64,000 nucleotides of DNA from Paraburkholderia bryophila. GTDB lineage: Bacteria > Pseudomonadota > Gammaproteobacteria > Burkholderiales > Burkholderiaceae. Both the position numbers and the translations under genes were made by a program. How positions within the stretch are numbered: the stretch's first letter is position 1; the number at the start of each line of letters is the position of its first letter. Below the pieces are notes generated by a model that did no database searches, was not told where the DNA came from, and worked only from the letters and a program-made list of their open reading frames with translations. The stretch covers positions 103,285-167,284 of the forward strand of contig NZ_QLTK01000014.1 of the NCBI RefSeq assembly GCF_003269035.1. The letters are read 5' to 3'. Below, one piece after another: positions 35,756 to 43,957 of this stretch.

Positions 35756-37090
35756 TTAGACATGCAGCAGCAAATGCCGGCGTTCCCACGAACTGATCAC
35801 GCGGAAGAACGCTTCGTATTCGGTTTCCTTCAGGGCGAGGTAAGCCTTCACGAACTTCTCGCCGAGTACTTCGGCGATCGGCTCGCAGGCGCCCATCAAC
35901 GTCAGGCCCTCTTCGAGATTGCGCGGCAACTGGTACGGCAATTCGTAACCGTCGCTGAGCAGCGGTTCGGTGGCTTCGAGGTTCTGCGTCATGCCGAGAT
36001 AACCCGCGGCGAGCGTTGCGGCGATCGCCAGATACGGATTGCAGTCCACGCCCGGAATGCGGTTTTCGATGCGGCGTGCGGCCGGCCCCGAATGCGGAAT
36101 CCGGAAGCCCACCGTCCGGTTGTCGTAGCCCCACGCCACGTTGATCGGCGCGGCCATGAAACGCGACAGACGGCGATACGAGTTGATGTACGGTGCGAAG
36201 ATCGGCATCAGCGCCGGCGTGTACTTCTGCAAACCGGCGATATAGCCGGTGAACAGCGAGGTCGGCTTGCCGTCCGCACCCGTGAACAGGTTGTGGCCGG
36301 TTTCTTCGTCGACCAGGCTTTGATGCATGTGCATGGCCGAGCCGGGTTCGCCTTCCATCGGCTTGGCCATGAAGGTCGCGTACATCTTGTGACGCAGCGC
36401 GGCTTCACGCACCGTCCGCTTGAACAGGAACACGCTGTCGGCCAGCTTCAGCGGATCGCCATGCATGAAGTTGATTTCCATCTGCGCGGCGCCGACTTCG
36501 TGAATCAGCGTGTCGACTTCCAGTTCCTGCACCTCGCAGTATTCGTAGATGTCTTCGAACAGCGGATCGAATTCGTTGACCGCTTCGATCGAATACGCCT
36601 GACGTCCGGTCTCCGGACGGCCGGTACGGCCAATCGGCGGTTGCAGCGGCAGATCCGGGTCTTTGTTCATGTCGACCAGATAGAACTCCAGCTCCGGCGC
36701 GATGACCGGCTTCCAGCCCTTGGCCTTGTAGAGTTCCAGCACGCGGCGCAACACGCGGCGCGGCGAGATCGCGACGGGCGTGCCGTCGAAGTGAACGCAA
36801 TCGTGAATCACCTGGGCGGTCGGATCGATGGCCCACGGAATCATGCGGATGGTGCTGGCGTCGGGAACGCAGACCATGTCCGGATCGGTGACGCCGGTGA
36901 GCGTGCCGTCTTCCGGATAGTCGCCCGTGACGGTCTGGATCATCACCGCCTGCGGCAAGCGCATGGACTCGCCGGACTCGAACTTGCTGCGCGGAATGAT
37001 CTTGCCGCGTGCGATTCCGGCCATATCCGGAATGATCGCTTCGATTTCGGTGACGCGGTTCTTCTTCAGAAAATCGTCGATTTCATGCAT
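35756..37090 (-). CDS. puuA: Gamma-glutamylputrescine synthetase PuuA
   Basis: A 444-residue glutamine-synthetase-fold ligase. It has the beta-grasp N-terminal domain and the catalytic domain with PELEFYLVD, EVGAAQMEINF, the HMHQS motif and NRTVGFRIP. By context it joins glutamate to putrescine using ATP, the first step of the Puu route. The ATG at 37090 follows GAGAG; longer upstream frames overlap puuD. Related GlnA-like proteins act on other amines, so the exact amine is inferred from the neighbours. Confidence 0.92.
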   Translation of the reverse strand: MHEIDDFLKKNRVTEIEAIIPDMAGIARGKIIPRSKFESGESMRLPQAVMIQTVTGDYPEDGTLTGVTDPDMVCVPDASTIRMIPWAIDPTAQVIHDCVHFDGTPVAISPRRVLRRVLELYKAKGWKPVIAPELEFYLVDMNKDPDLPLQPPIGRTGRPETGRQAYSIEAVNEFDPLFEDIYEYCEVQELEVDTLIHEVGAAQMEINFMHGDPLKLADSVFLFKRTVREAALRHKMYATFMAKPMEGEPGSAMHMHQSLVDEETGHNLFTGADGKPTSLFTGYIAGLQKYTPALMPIFAPYINSYRRLSRFMAAPINVAWGYDNRTVGFRIPHSGPAARRIENRIPGVDCNPYLAIAATLAAGYLGMTQNLEATEPLLSDGYELPYQLPRNLEEGLTLMGACEPIAEVLGEKFVKAYLALKETEYEAFFRVISSWERRHLLLHV

Positions 37091-37121
37091 TTTTATCTCT
37101 CTGTTTTGGTGCGCGACCGGC

Positions 37122-37916
37122 TCAGGCATGCGTGGCGGCGGCGGATGCCGCGCCATAGCCGGCCTTGGTGCGCATTCGATCGCGGCAGGCGTCGCCGAAC
37201 GCGCGAAAGATCGCGGTGGATAACGTGTCGTTCGCATGCTTCCATTCTGGGTGCCACTGCACACCCAGCGCGAAAGCACGCGCACCGCTTACGCTCACCG
37301 CTTCGATCAAGCCGTCCGGCGCGACGGCTTCGGCCGTGAGGCCGGCGCCTAACCGCTCGACGCCCTGACCGTGCAATGAATTCACACGCGCTTCATTCGT
37401 GCCGCCAGCGAGGCGCTGCAACAAGCCGCCCTGCGTCAGCGTGATCGAATGCGACGGTGCGTATTGCACGTCGAGGTCGTCTTCCTTGTTCTCGCGATGG
37501 TCGTTCAAGCCGGCCACCGCGTGAACGCTTTGATGCAACGTCCCGCCGAACACCACGTTCATTTCCTGGAAGCCCCGGCACACGGCAAGGACCGGCACCC
37601 CGGCGGCGATCGCCGCGCGCAGCAGCGGCAGCGTCGTCGCATCGCGTGCGGCGTCGTGCAGCGTGCCCGGCGCGCTGGGCTCGCCGCCGTAGCGGTGCGG
37701 CTCGACATTCGAATAGCTGCCGGTAAAGAATAGGCCGTCGACCGTCGCCAGTACCTCGGCGGTGGACTGACGTTCGCCGAGCGCCGGCAGCAGCATGGCC
37801 AGCGCCTGCGAGCCGTCCACGATCGCGGCGACGTACTTTTCGCCGACTACATGCGATGGGTGGACTCCCATCATCGTTCTGTCGGCGCTAATACCGACCA
37901 GGGGTTTGTTTCGCAT
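37122..37916 (-). CDS. puuD: Gamma-glutamyl-GABA hydrolase PuuD
   Basis: A 264-residue class I glutamine-amidotransferase-fold hydrolase (peptidase C26). The nucleophile is C113 in VCRGFQE, and the His/Glu pair lies in GVQWHPEW. It releases GABA and glutamate from gamma-glutamyl-GABA, the last Puu step. I used the ATG at 37916, where the family similarity begins; an in-frame ATG at 37970 would add 18 residues. It is the first gene of the minus-strand block, 31 bases before puuA. Confidence 0.92.
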   Translation of the reverse strand: MRNKPLVGISADRTMMGVHPSHVVGEKYVAAIVDGSQALAMLLPALGERQSTAEVLATVDGLFFTGSYSNVEPHRYGGEPSAPGTLHDAARDATTLPLLRAAIAAGVPVLAVCRGFQEMNVVFGGTLHQSVHAVAGLNDHRENKEDDLDVQYAPSHSITLTQGGLLQRLAGGTNEARVNSLHGQGVERLGAGLTAEAVAPDGLIEAVSVSGARAFALGVQWHPEWKHANDTLSTAIFRAFGDACRDRMRTKAGYGAASAAATHA

Positions 37917-38844
37917 AACAGATAGACGTGTGTGTTCCCCGCAGGACGCGGCACGAACAACGTTAAACACAGCGCGGCACGATTCCGCAGCCGGACGCAG
38001 AGCGTCAAGCCACCGGGGTGGTGCAGGCGGTGGGCGTTTGCGAAAACGCGCCGCGCGTGGTCTTAGGGCGGGTCGTTCGATTCAGTCCGCTGCGGTGCAC
38101 CAGCACTCGGAGTCGCGTGAAGCGCATGGGCGGCAGACGGCACCGCACACGCGGGAACGCAGGGCTCCAAAGAGCGCGCTCACGCAAACGGATGAATCGA
38201 ACGACGAAAAGGAGGGAGGCGCTACGGCAGCAGCGACGCGACTTCGTCCGTGCGAACGGCAATGAAGGCGCGCGCGGAGATAGAGTTGTGACGTCGAACG
38301 GAACGGCGGGACAGGATCGTGAAGACGGACAGGAAGCGGCGGAACGCAAGGCTGCCGTTGCTGCCGTCGGCGATGGCGCCGTCAGTGCGAGGACAACTCG
38401 CCTGACTTCGATTCCATCTCACCAAAGGGCCTCGGACTCTCACGATTACACTCGACTGGCGACGTTGAAAGTATTGAACGGCCTGCTCGAAAACCGCACA
38501 AGGCGTTTAAAGAAACAGGACGCTGGGATGATCCTCTCTTACCGGTGCGAACCGGGTTCGCTGCGCCGCAAAACACCTTTTCGGGTTCCATGACGTTGGT
38601 ATGAAGATCGCCTGTGAACCAGCATATACGAGCCAATAATGCCGTCAAATCATTTTTATAAAAGATTTATCAGGGCTTTCCCGAGGGCCTGGCTAGAATC
38701 CCAGCCGGTGGGAACATTCGTTGCGTAAATCATATTTCGGAATCCTTTCAGGGTTTTCCCCAGCGGCGCAACGATTAAAGTGATTAGAATATTCAACACT
38801 CGCGGGCACACGTTGCCCGAGTCCACGCGCCCCGATCGTCCTCC
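37917..38844. other. 928-base divergent regulatory region between puuD and puuR
   Basis: I find no convincing gene: several open frames of up to 190 codons exist, but they look like random Arg-rich translations. The right 250 bases are AT-richer and hold two similar 16-base elements and a GAATATTC palindrome at 38787-38794. The promoters of the puuD and puuR operons should lie here, but I could not place either with confidence. Confidence 0.6.
38670..38763. repeat. Pair of direct 16-base repeats in the puu divergent region
   Basis: TCAGGGCTTTCCCGAG at 38670-38685 and TCAGGGTTTTCCCCAG at 38748-38763 agree at 14 of 16 positions, in the same orientation, 78 bases apart (start to start). Each contains a GGG-N4-CCC half-palindrome. 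They lie 80-175 bases before puuR and are candidate binding sites for PuuR or another regulator. Confidence 0.55.
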
Positions 38845-39414
38845 ATGTCAGAGAACCTAGCGATGTCCATAGAAGTAGCAACCCGTCTGCAGTACATCCG
38901 CAAGAAGAACGGCTTGTCCCAGCGTGAACTCGCGAAACGGGCGGGGGTGACCAACGGCACGATCTCGCTGATCGAGCAGAACCGCGTGAGTCCCTCGGTC
39001 GGCTCGCTGAAGAAATTGCTCGAATGCATACCCATGAGTCTCGCCGAGTTCTTCACCTTCGAGGTCGAAGTAGAACGATCGGTCGTATCGCGCCGCGCGG
39101 ACATGCCGAACCTCGGCAATGAATCGATCGAGTTCTATCTGGCGGGCTCGAGTATCAAAGACCGCAACATGGGCATTCTGCGCGAGGTCTATCAACCGCT
39201 GTCGGACACCGGTCCGGAAATGCTGGAGCATGCCGGGCACGAGGGCGGCGTGGTGGTCCGCGGGCAACTCGAACTGACGGTAGACGGCGTCACGTGGCTG
39301 CTCGACCCCGGCGACAGCTATTACTTCGAAAGCCGTTTGCCGCACCGTTTTCGCAATCCCAGCGCGGAGCATCTCTGCGAGGTCGTGTCGGCCAATTCGC
39401 CGCCCACGTTCTGA
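38845..39414 (+). CDS. puuR: PuuR-like regulator (HTH plus cupin)
   Basis: A 189-residue protein, close to the E. coli PuuR length. An XRE-type helix-turn-helix covers about 13-68 (RKKNGLSQRELAKRAGVTNG), and a cupin sensor domain about 110-185 (EGGVVVRGQLELTVDG, LDPGDSYYFES). PuuR represses the Puu genes until putrescine is bound. It lies between the divergent puuD block and puuC. Either the ATG at 38845 or one six codons later may be used. Similar proteins regulate other pathways; the location supports PuuR. Confidence 0.87.
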   Translation: MSENLAMSIEVATRLQYIRKKNGLSQRELAKRAGVTNGTISLIEQNRVSPSVGSLKKLLECIPMSLAEFFTFEVEVERSVVSRRADMPNLGNESIEFYLAGSSIKDRNMGILREVYQPLSDTGPEMLEHAGHEGGVVVRGQLELTVDGVTWLLDPGDSYYFESRLPHRFRNPSAEHLCEVVSANSPPTF

Positions 39415-39503
39415 AGACTCCGCGCCAACGCGCCACGCTGCAGTTCAACGCCGCATGAAATCGATGCCGGTCTGCGTCGTGCGCATAACAATGAGGCATC
39501 CTG

Positions 39504-40997
39504 ATGGACAAGCAATCTCTCGCTTTCTGGCAAGACAAAGCCGCTACGCTTTCAATCGAAGGCCGCGCGTTTATCGACGGCGAATACCGTGACGCCGCAG
39601 GCGGGCGCACCTTCGACTGCCTGAGCCCGATCGACGGCAAGCTGCTCGCGAAAGTCGCCGACAGCGGTGCAGCGGATGTCGACGCGGCCGTCGCCGCCGC
39701 GCGCCGGGCGTTCGACTCGGGCGTGTGGTCCGGTTTGAACCCGCGCAAGCGCAAGGCGATCCTGCTGCGCTGGGCCGCCTCGATCCGCGAACACATGGAC
39801 GAACTGGCGCTGCTCGAAACGCTCGACGCCGGCAAGCCGATCGCCGACACCACCTCGGTCGACGTGCCGGGCGCCGCGTATTGCGTCGAGTGGTTCGCCG
39901 AAGCGATCGACAAGGTAGGCGGTGAAGTCGCGCCGGCCGATCATCATCTGGTCGGACTGGTCACGCGCGAAGCGATCGGCGTGGTGGCGGCGGTCGTGCC
40001 GTGGAATTTCCCGATCCTGATGGCGTCGTGGAAATTCGGCCCGGCGCTGGCGGCAGGCAATAGCGTGGTGCTCAAACCGTCGGAGAAGTCGCCGCTCACG
40101 GCAATCCGTCTTGCGCAACTCGCGCTCGACGCCGGCATTCCCGCCGGTGTGTTCAACGTCGTGCCGGGCGCGGGCGAACCGGGCAAACTGCTCGCCTTGC
40201 ATCAGGACGTGGACTGTCTCGCGTTCACCGGCTCGACGAATGTCGGCAAGCTGATCATGCAGTACGCCGGGCAGTCGAATCTGAAGCGCGTGTGGCTCGA
40301 GCTCGGCGGCAAGTCGCCGAACATCGTGATGCCGGATTGTCCGGACATGGACCGCGCGGCAAACGCGGCGGCCGGGGCGATCTTCTACAACATGGGCGAA
40401 ATGTGTACGGCGGGCTCGCGCCTGCTGGTGCATCGCGATATCAAGGAGGTATTCCTCGACAAGCTGATCGCGGCGGCGCGCAGTTACACGCCGGGCAATC
40501 CGCTCGATCCGAAAACGTCCATGGGCGCGATCGTCGACAAGGTTCAGCTCGAACGCGTGCTCGGCTATATCGAAGCGGGCCGCGCGGAAGCGAAGCTGCT
40601 GCTGGGCGGCGCGCGCGTGAAGGAAGAAACCGGCGGCTTTTATATCGAGCCGACCATCTTCGAGATTCCGGCCACGGGCGCGAAGGTGGCGCGCGAGGAA
40701 ATCTTCGGGCCGGTGTTGTCGGTGATTACGTTCGACACGGTCGAAGAAGCCATCGAGATCGCCAACGACAGCGAGTACGGTCTGGCCGCTGCGCTCTGGA
40801 CGTCGAATCTCACGACCGCGCATGAAGTGTCGCGCAAACTGCGCGCGGGCACCGTGTGGGTCAATTGCTACGACGAAGGCGGCGACATGAATTTCCCGTT
40901 CGGCGGTTATAAGCAATCGGGCAACGGCCGCGACAAGTCGTTGCACGCGTTGGAGAAGTACACCGAGCTGAAGTCCACGCTGGTGCGGCTGCGCTAA
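39504..40997 (+). CDS. puuC: Gamma-glutamyl-gamma-aminobutyraldehyde dehydrogenase PuuC
   Basis: A 497-residue NAD(P)-dependent aldehyde dehydrogenase. The catalytic Cys is C301 in GEMCTAGSR, and the general-base Glu lies in LELGGKSPNIV about 35 residues before it. It oxidises gamma-glutamyl-aminobutyraldehyde, the product of PuuB, to gamma-glutamyl-GABA; it may also take the aminobutanal from the SpuC route. It follows puuR on the same strand by 89 bases. Confidence 0.92.
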   Translation: MDKQSLAFWQDKAATLSIEGRAFIDGEYRDAAGGRTFDCLSPIDGKLLAKVADSGAADVDAAVAAARRAFDSGVWSGLNPRKRKAILLRWAASIREHMDELALLETLDAGKPIADTTSVDVPGAAYCVEWFAEAIDKVGGEVAPADHHLVGLVTREAIGVVAAVVPWNFPILMASWKFGPALAAGNSVVLKPSEKSPLTAIRLAQLALDAGIPAGVFNVVPGAGEPGKLLALHQDVDCLAFTGSTNVGKLIMQYAGQSNLKRVWLELGGKSPNIVMPDCPDMDRAANAAAGAIFYNMGEMCTAGSRLLVHRDIKEVFLDKLIAAARSYTPGNPLDPKTSMGAIVDKVQLERVLGYIEAGRAEAKLLLGGARVKEETGGFYIEPTIFEIPATGAKVAREEIFGPVLSVITFDTVEEAIEIANDSEYGLAAALWTSNLTTAHEVSRKLRAGTVWVNCYDEGGDMNFPFGGYKQSGNGRDKSLHALEKYTELKSTLVRLR

Positions 40998-41134
40998 AGG
41001 ATTCGCAAGCCACCGCGGTGCTGTGCGTGACGCGCACAGCACCGCGTTCCCAATGAATCCGAAGCCGGTCGTTGCGCGCACAACGGGAAGCTTCGCGCGC
41101 GGCGCCGGTATGTTTATCAGGTGTCAGGTCATCC

Positions 41135-42106
41135 ATGACTGAACTCGTCTATGGCGACGGTGCAATCCGCCGTTCGTCGCTTTATGGCTCGTCGATCGAA
41201 AATACTTATGCGGGTGTGTTGTCGTTCATGCGCCGCAAGTACACTCGCGAACTCGACGGTGTCGATGTGGTCGTTTCCGGCGTGCCGCTCGATCTGGCCA
41301 CCACGTTCCGTTCGGGCGCGCGGCTCGGTCCCGCTGCAGTGCGTGCGGCCAGCGTGCAGTTGTCGGAGCTGCATCCGTATCCGTGGGGCTTCAATCCGTT
41401 CGACGATCTCGCCGTGACCGACTACGGCGATTGCTGGTTCGACGCGCACAATCCGCTGACGATCAAGGAATCGATCGTCGAGCATGCACGCACCATTTTG
41501 CGTTCCGACGCGAAGATGTTGACGCTGGGCGGCGATCACTACATCACGTATCCGCTGCTGATCGCGCATGCGGAGAAGTACGGCAAGCCGCTTTCGCTGA
41601 TTCATTTCGACGCGCACTGCGATACGTGGGCCGACGACAGTCCCGACAGCCTGAATCACGGCTCGATGTTCTACAAGGCGGTGAAGGACGGCCTGATCGA
41701 TCCGAAGACCTCGGTGCAGGTCGGCATTCGCACGTGGAACGACGATTTCATGGGCATCAATCTGCTCGACGCCGCGTGGGTTCACGAGCACGGCACGCGC
41801 GCGGCGGTGGAGCGGATCACGGCGATCGTCGGCGAACGTCCGGCGTATCTGACCTTCGATATCGACTGTCTGGACCCCGCGTTCGCGCCGGGCACGGGTA
41901 CGCCGGTGGCGGGCGGTTTGTCGTCGGCGCAGGGGCTCGCTATCGTGCGCGCTCTCGGCGCGTTGAACCTGGTCGGCGCGGACGTCGTGGAAGTGGCACC
42001 CGCTTACGATCAGAGCGAGATCACGGCGATCGCCGCCGCGCATATCGCGTGCGATCTGCTGTGTCTGTGGCGTCAGCGCAAGGTGGGCGCGGCACGCGTC
42101 GCGTAG
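41135..42106 (+). CDS. speB: Agmatinase-family ureohydrolase
   Basis: A 323-residue Mn-dependent ureohydrolase. All metal motifs are present: GGDHY (about 130-134), DAHCD and DIDCLDP, each supplying ligands for the binuclear centre. Agmatinase would turn agmatine into putrescine and urea, feeding the adjacent catabolic genes. Guanidinobutyrase and related enzymes share these motifs, so the substrate is an inference. I chose the ATG at 41135, where family similarity starts. It is the third gene of the puuR-puuC strand. Confidence 0.85.
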   Translation: MTELVYGDGAIRRSSLYGSSIENTYAGVLSFMRRKYTRELDGVDVVVSGVPLDLATTFRSGARLGPAAVRAASVQLSELHPYPWGFNPFDDLAVTDYGDCWFDAHNPLTIKESIVEHARTILRSDAKMLTLGGDHYITYPLLIAHAEKYGKPLSLIHFDAHCDTWADDSPDSLNHGSMFYKAVKDGLIDPKTSVQVGIRTWNDDFMGINLLDAAWVHEHGTRAAVERITAIVGERPAYLTFDIDCLDPAFAPGTGTPVAGGLSSAQGLAIVRALGALNLVGADVVEVAPAYDQSEITAIAAAHIACDLLCLWRQRKVGAARVA

Positions 42107-42135
42107 GCGTTTTTCGTCGTAGACGCGAGGCCGGC

Positions 42136-43328
42136 TCAGCCCATCGATGAAGATCGACCGGGCTGGCGCCGGCCTTCGCGCAAACCCAGCGTATAGACCG
42201 CCAGCGCGCCGCTCATCAGCGCGAGTTGCCACATCAGCATGTCGCTGCCGCGCGCTTTCATCGCGAATCCCGCCGCGAGCGGGCCGACGATCGAACTCGC
42301 GGTAAAGGTGAGCGACACCAGCCGCATATTGCGCGTCAACGCGGCCTTTTCGCTGCAGGCTGCCGCGACCATCCCCAGCGTGATGTACGAACTGTTCATG
42401 CCGCCGAGCAGTACCGCGCTCGCGGCTGCCAACGCCGAGGCCGGCGCGGCGCTCGCGAACCCGCAGATAGCCAGCGTGCCGAGCGCCCCGCAGACGATCA
42501 CGGCGGCGGCGAGCCCCGCACGATCCGCGAACCATCCCACCGGAAATTGCAGCACCACGCCGCCGGTGCCGAACAGCATCAGCAGCGTTGCCGTCTGCGT
42601 GGCGTTGAGGCCGTGGGCGTCGGCGAACTGGGGGAACAGGCCGTATAGCGCGCCGTCGCCGATGCCGCCGGCCGCGACGACCACCATGCCGAGGCTGACC
42701 AGCGGACCGACCGGCACGCGCCGGTCGCTGCGAGCGGGCTTCACAGGCTCACCAGCAGGCCGCTTATCGTCCGATGCGGTCAGCCACAGCGGCAGCGCCG
42801 CGGCAGCCGTGAACGCCGCTCCGGCGGCGAAGATGACGCGTCCGTCGACCGCGCACCACGCCGCCAATGCCGGACCGACGATACCGGCCGTGGCGATCAG
42901 CGCCTCATGCACGCCGACCACCCGTCCGCTCGATGCCGGCGGCACGAGCCGATAGAGCCAGGTTTCGTTGGCGATCCAGCGCAGGCCGATGCCGAGTCCG
43001 GTCAGCAGACCGGGCACGAGCCACAGCGGCCACCCTAATTCGCCGATGGTGGCGAACGCAACAATCGTGGCGGCGAGCCCGAGCGACACGGTGCGCTTCG
43101 CGCCGATGCGCGCGGTGAGCCACGGCGCTATCCACAAACCGGCCAGCATGCCGGCCCATTGCGCGGCCGAGAACAGACCGGCGCGCGGCGCGTCCAGGCC
43201 ACGCTGCGCGAGAGCCAGACGGGCAGCACCATGAAGCCGATGCCGAACTGGCCGATCTGCGCCAGCGCCGACACGGCGGTCAGCGCGGCGATGGCCGGCC
43301 AGCGTACCGGCGGCGCGGCGGCAGTCAT
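42136..43328 (-). pseudogene. MFS transporter gene with a one-base frameshift
   Basis: Two adjacent frames together encode one 12-segment MFS carrier of about 397 residues. The N-terminus (MTAAAPPVRWPAIAALTAVS onward, first membrane segment) is in one frame, and everything from about GLDAPRAGLFSAAQWAG is in the next. The break lies near 43198-43202, where one G seems missing from GTGGGC. The start at 43328 overlaps the marR stop by four bases (ATGA). This may be a recent mutation or a sequencing error. Substrate unknown; the coupling to marR suggests an efflux pump. Confidence 0.8.
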
Positions 43329-43858
43329 GCACCGCCCCGTTCGGGCATCGGCAGCCCCTGTTCGCGACATTCGACCGGGCAACCGGCCTTCAGGCATGGA
43401 CCGTCGTCGCACAGGCGGCACAACTGCATGGCGTGAGCGGGGTCGCGGGTTTCGCTGTAGAGAATCTTGATCAGCAGGCTTTCCAGCACCTCGCGCTCGC
43501 TGTCGTCGAGTCGCCCGACCACGCGCTGCAGCATCCTGTCGCGCGCCGTGCGCAAGCGTTTGACTTCGCGTTTGCCGTCGGCGGTCAAAGAAAGCGCGAC
43601 GGCGCGTTTGTCGGCCCCCGCGTTTTTCTCGACGAGACCTGCGTCGACCAGACCTGCGACTGCGCGCACGGCGGCGGGATGCGACAGGTCGACCGCCTCG
43701 CGCAGTATTTCAATCGATGAGTCCGGATATTGGCCGATCGCATTGAGCATGGCGCGCGCGGTGGGGCCAGCGAGCGCCGCCGCGTCGGGCGGCGCGTTCA
43801 TTTCGTCCGTGACCAGCAAGGCGAGCACGCCGAGCAGGTTTTCTGTGCGCTGCGTCAT
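43325..43858 (-). CDS. MarR-family regulator with Cys-rich C-terminus
   Basis: A 177-residue winged-helix regulator. The recognition region around EAVDLSHPAAVRAVAGLVDAG and the wing with KRAVALSLTADG fit MarR. The C-terminus has five cysteines (147, 150, 155, 160, 164) that could bind metal or act as a redox switch. It is translationally coupled to the MFS gene after it. A 44-bp perfect palindrome begins nine bases before the start codon and takes in part of the ribosome site, so self-regulation is likely. Confidence 0.9.
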   Translation of the reverse strand: MTQRTENLLGVLALLVTDEMNAPPDAAALAGPTARAMLNAIGQYPDSSIEILREAVDLSHPAAVRAVAGLVDAGLVEKNAGADKRAVALSLTADGKREVKRLRTARDRMLQRVVGRLDDSEREVLESLLIKILYSETRDPAHAMQLCRLCDDGPCLKAGCPVECREQGLPMPERGGA

Positions 43859-43866
43859 GGGGACAC

Positions 43867-43910
43867 CTCAATGTGTGCAACATGCATATATGCATGTTGC
43901 ACACATTGAG
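43867..43910. promoter_or_regulatory. 44-bp perfect palindrome before marR
   Basis: The two 21-base arms (starting CTCAATGTGTGCAAC at 43867) are exact inverted copies around a central AT. On the marR strand it ends in ATTGAG, so the Shine-Dalgarno-like GAGG eight bases before the ATG is partly inside the stem. As DNA it could be a doubled MarR operator; as RNA it would form a 20-plus bp hairpin masking the ribosome site. Confidence 0.92.
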
Positions 43911-43957
43911 CGACGTGCGCAAGGGGATTTTTAGCGCGCCGACGTCGACACGGCCGC

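Noticed and set aside
34247..37339. A 1,030-codon open frame on the plus strand opposite spuC and puuA
   Set aside because: It is the mirror of highly GC-biased real genes; the translation is Arg/His/Val-rich, has no family match by eye, and the opposite strand carries complete enzyme motifs.
38018..38593. 191-codon plus-strand frame between puuD and puuR
   Set aside because: Arg-rich, no domain pattern, no ribosome site, codon use unlike neighbours.
38689..38710. Sigma-54 promoter before puuR
   Set aside because: The GG/GC spacing is 11 rather than 10 and the surrounding consensus is absent.
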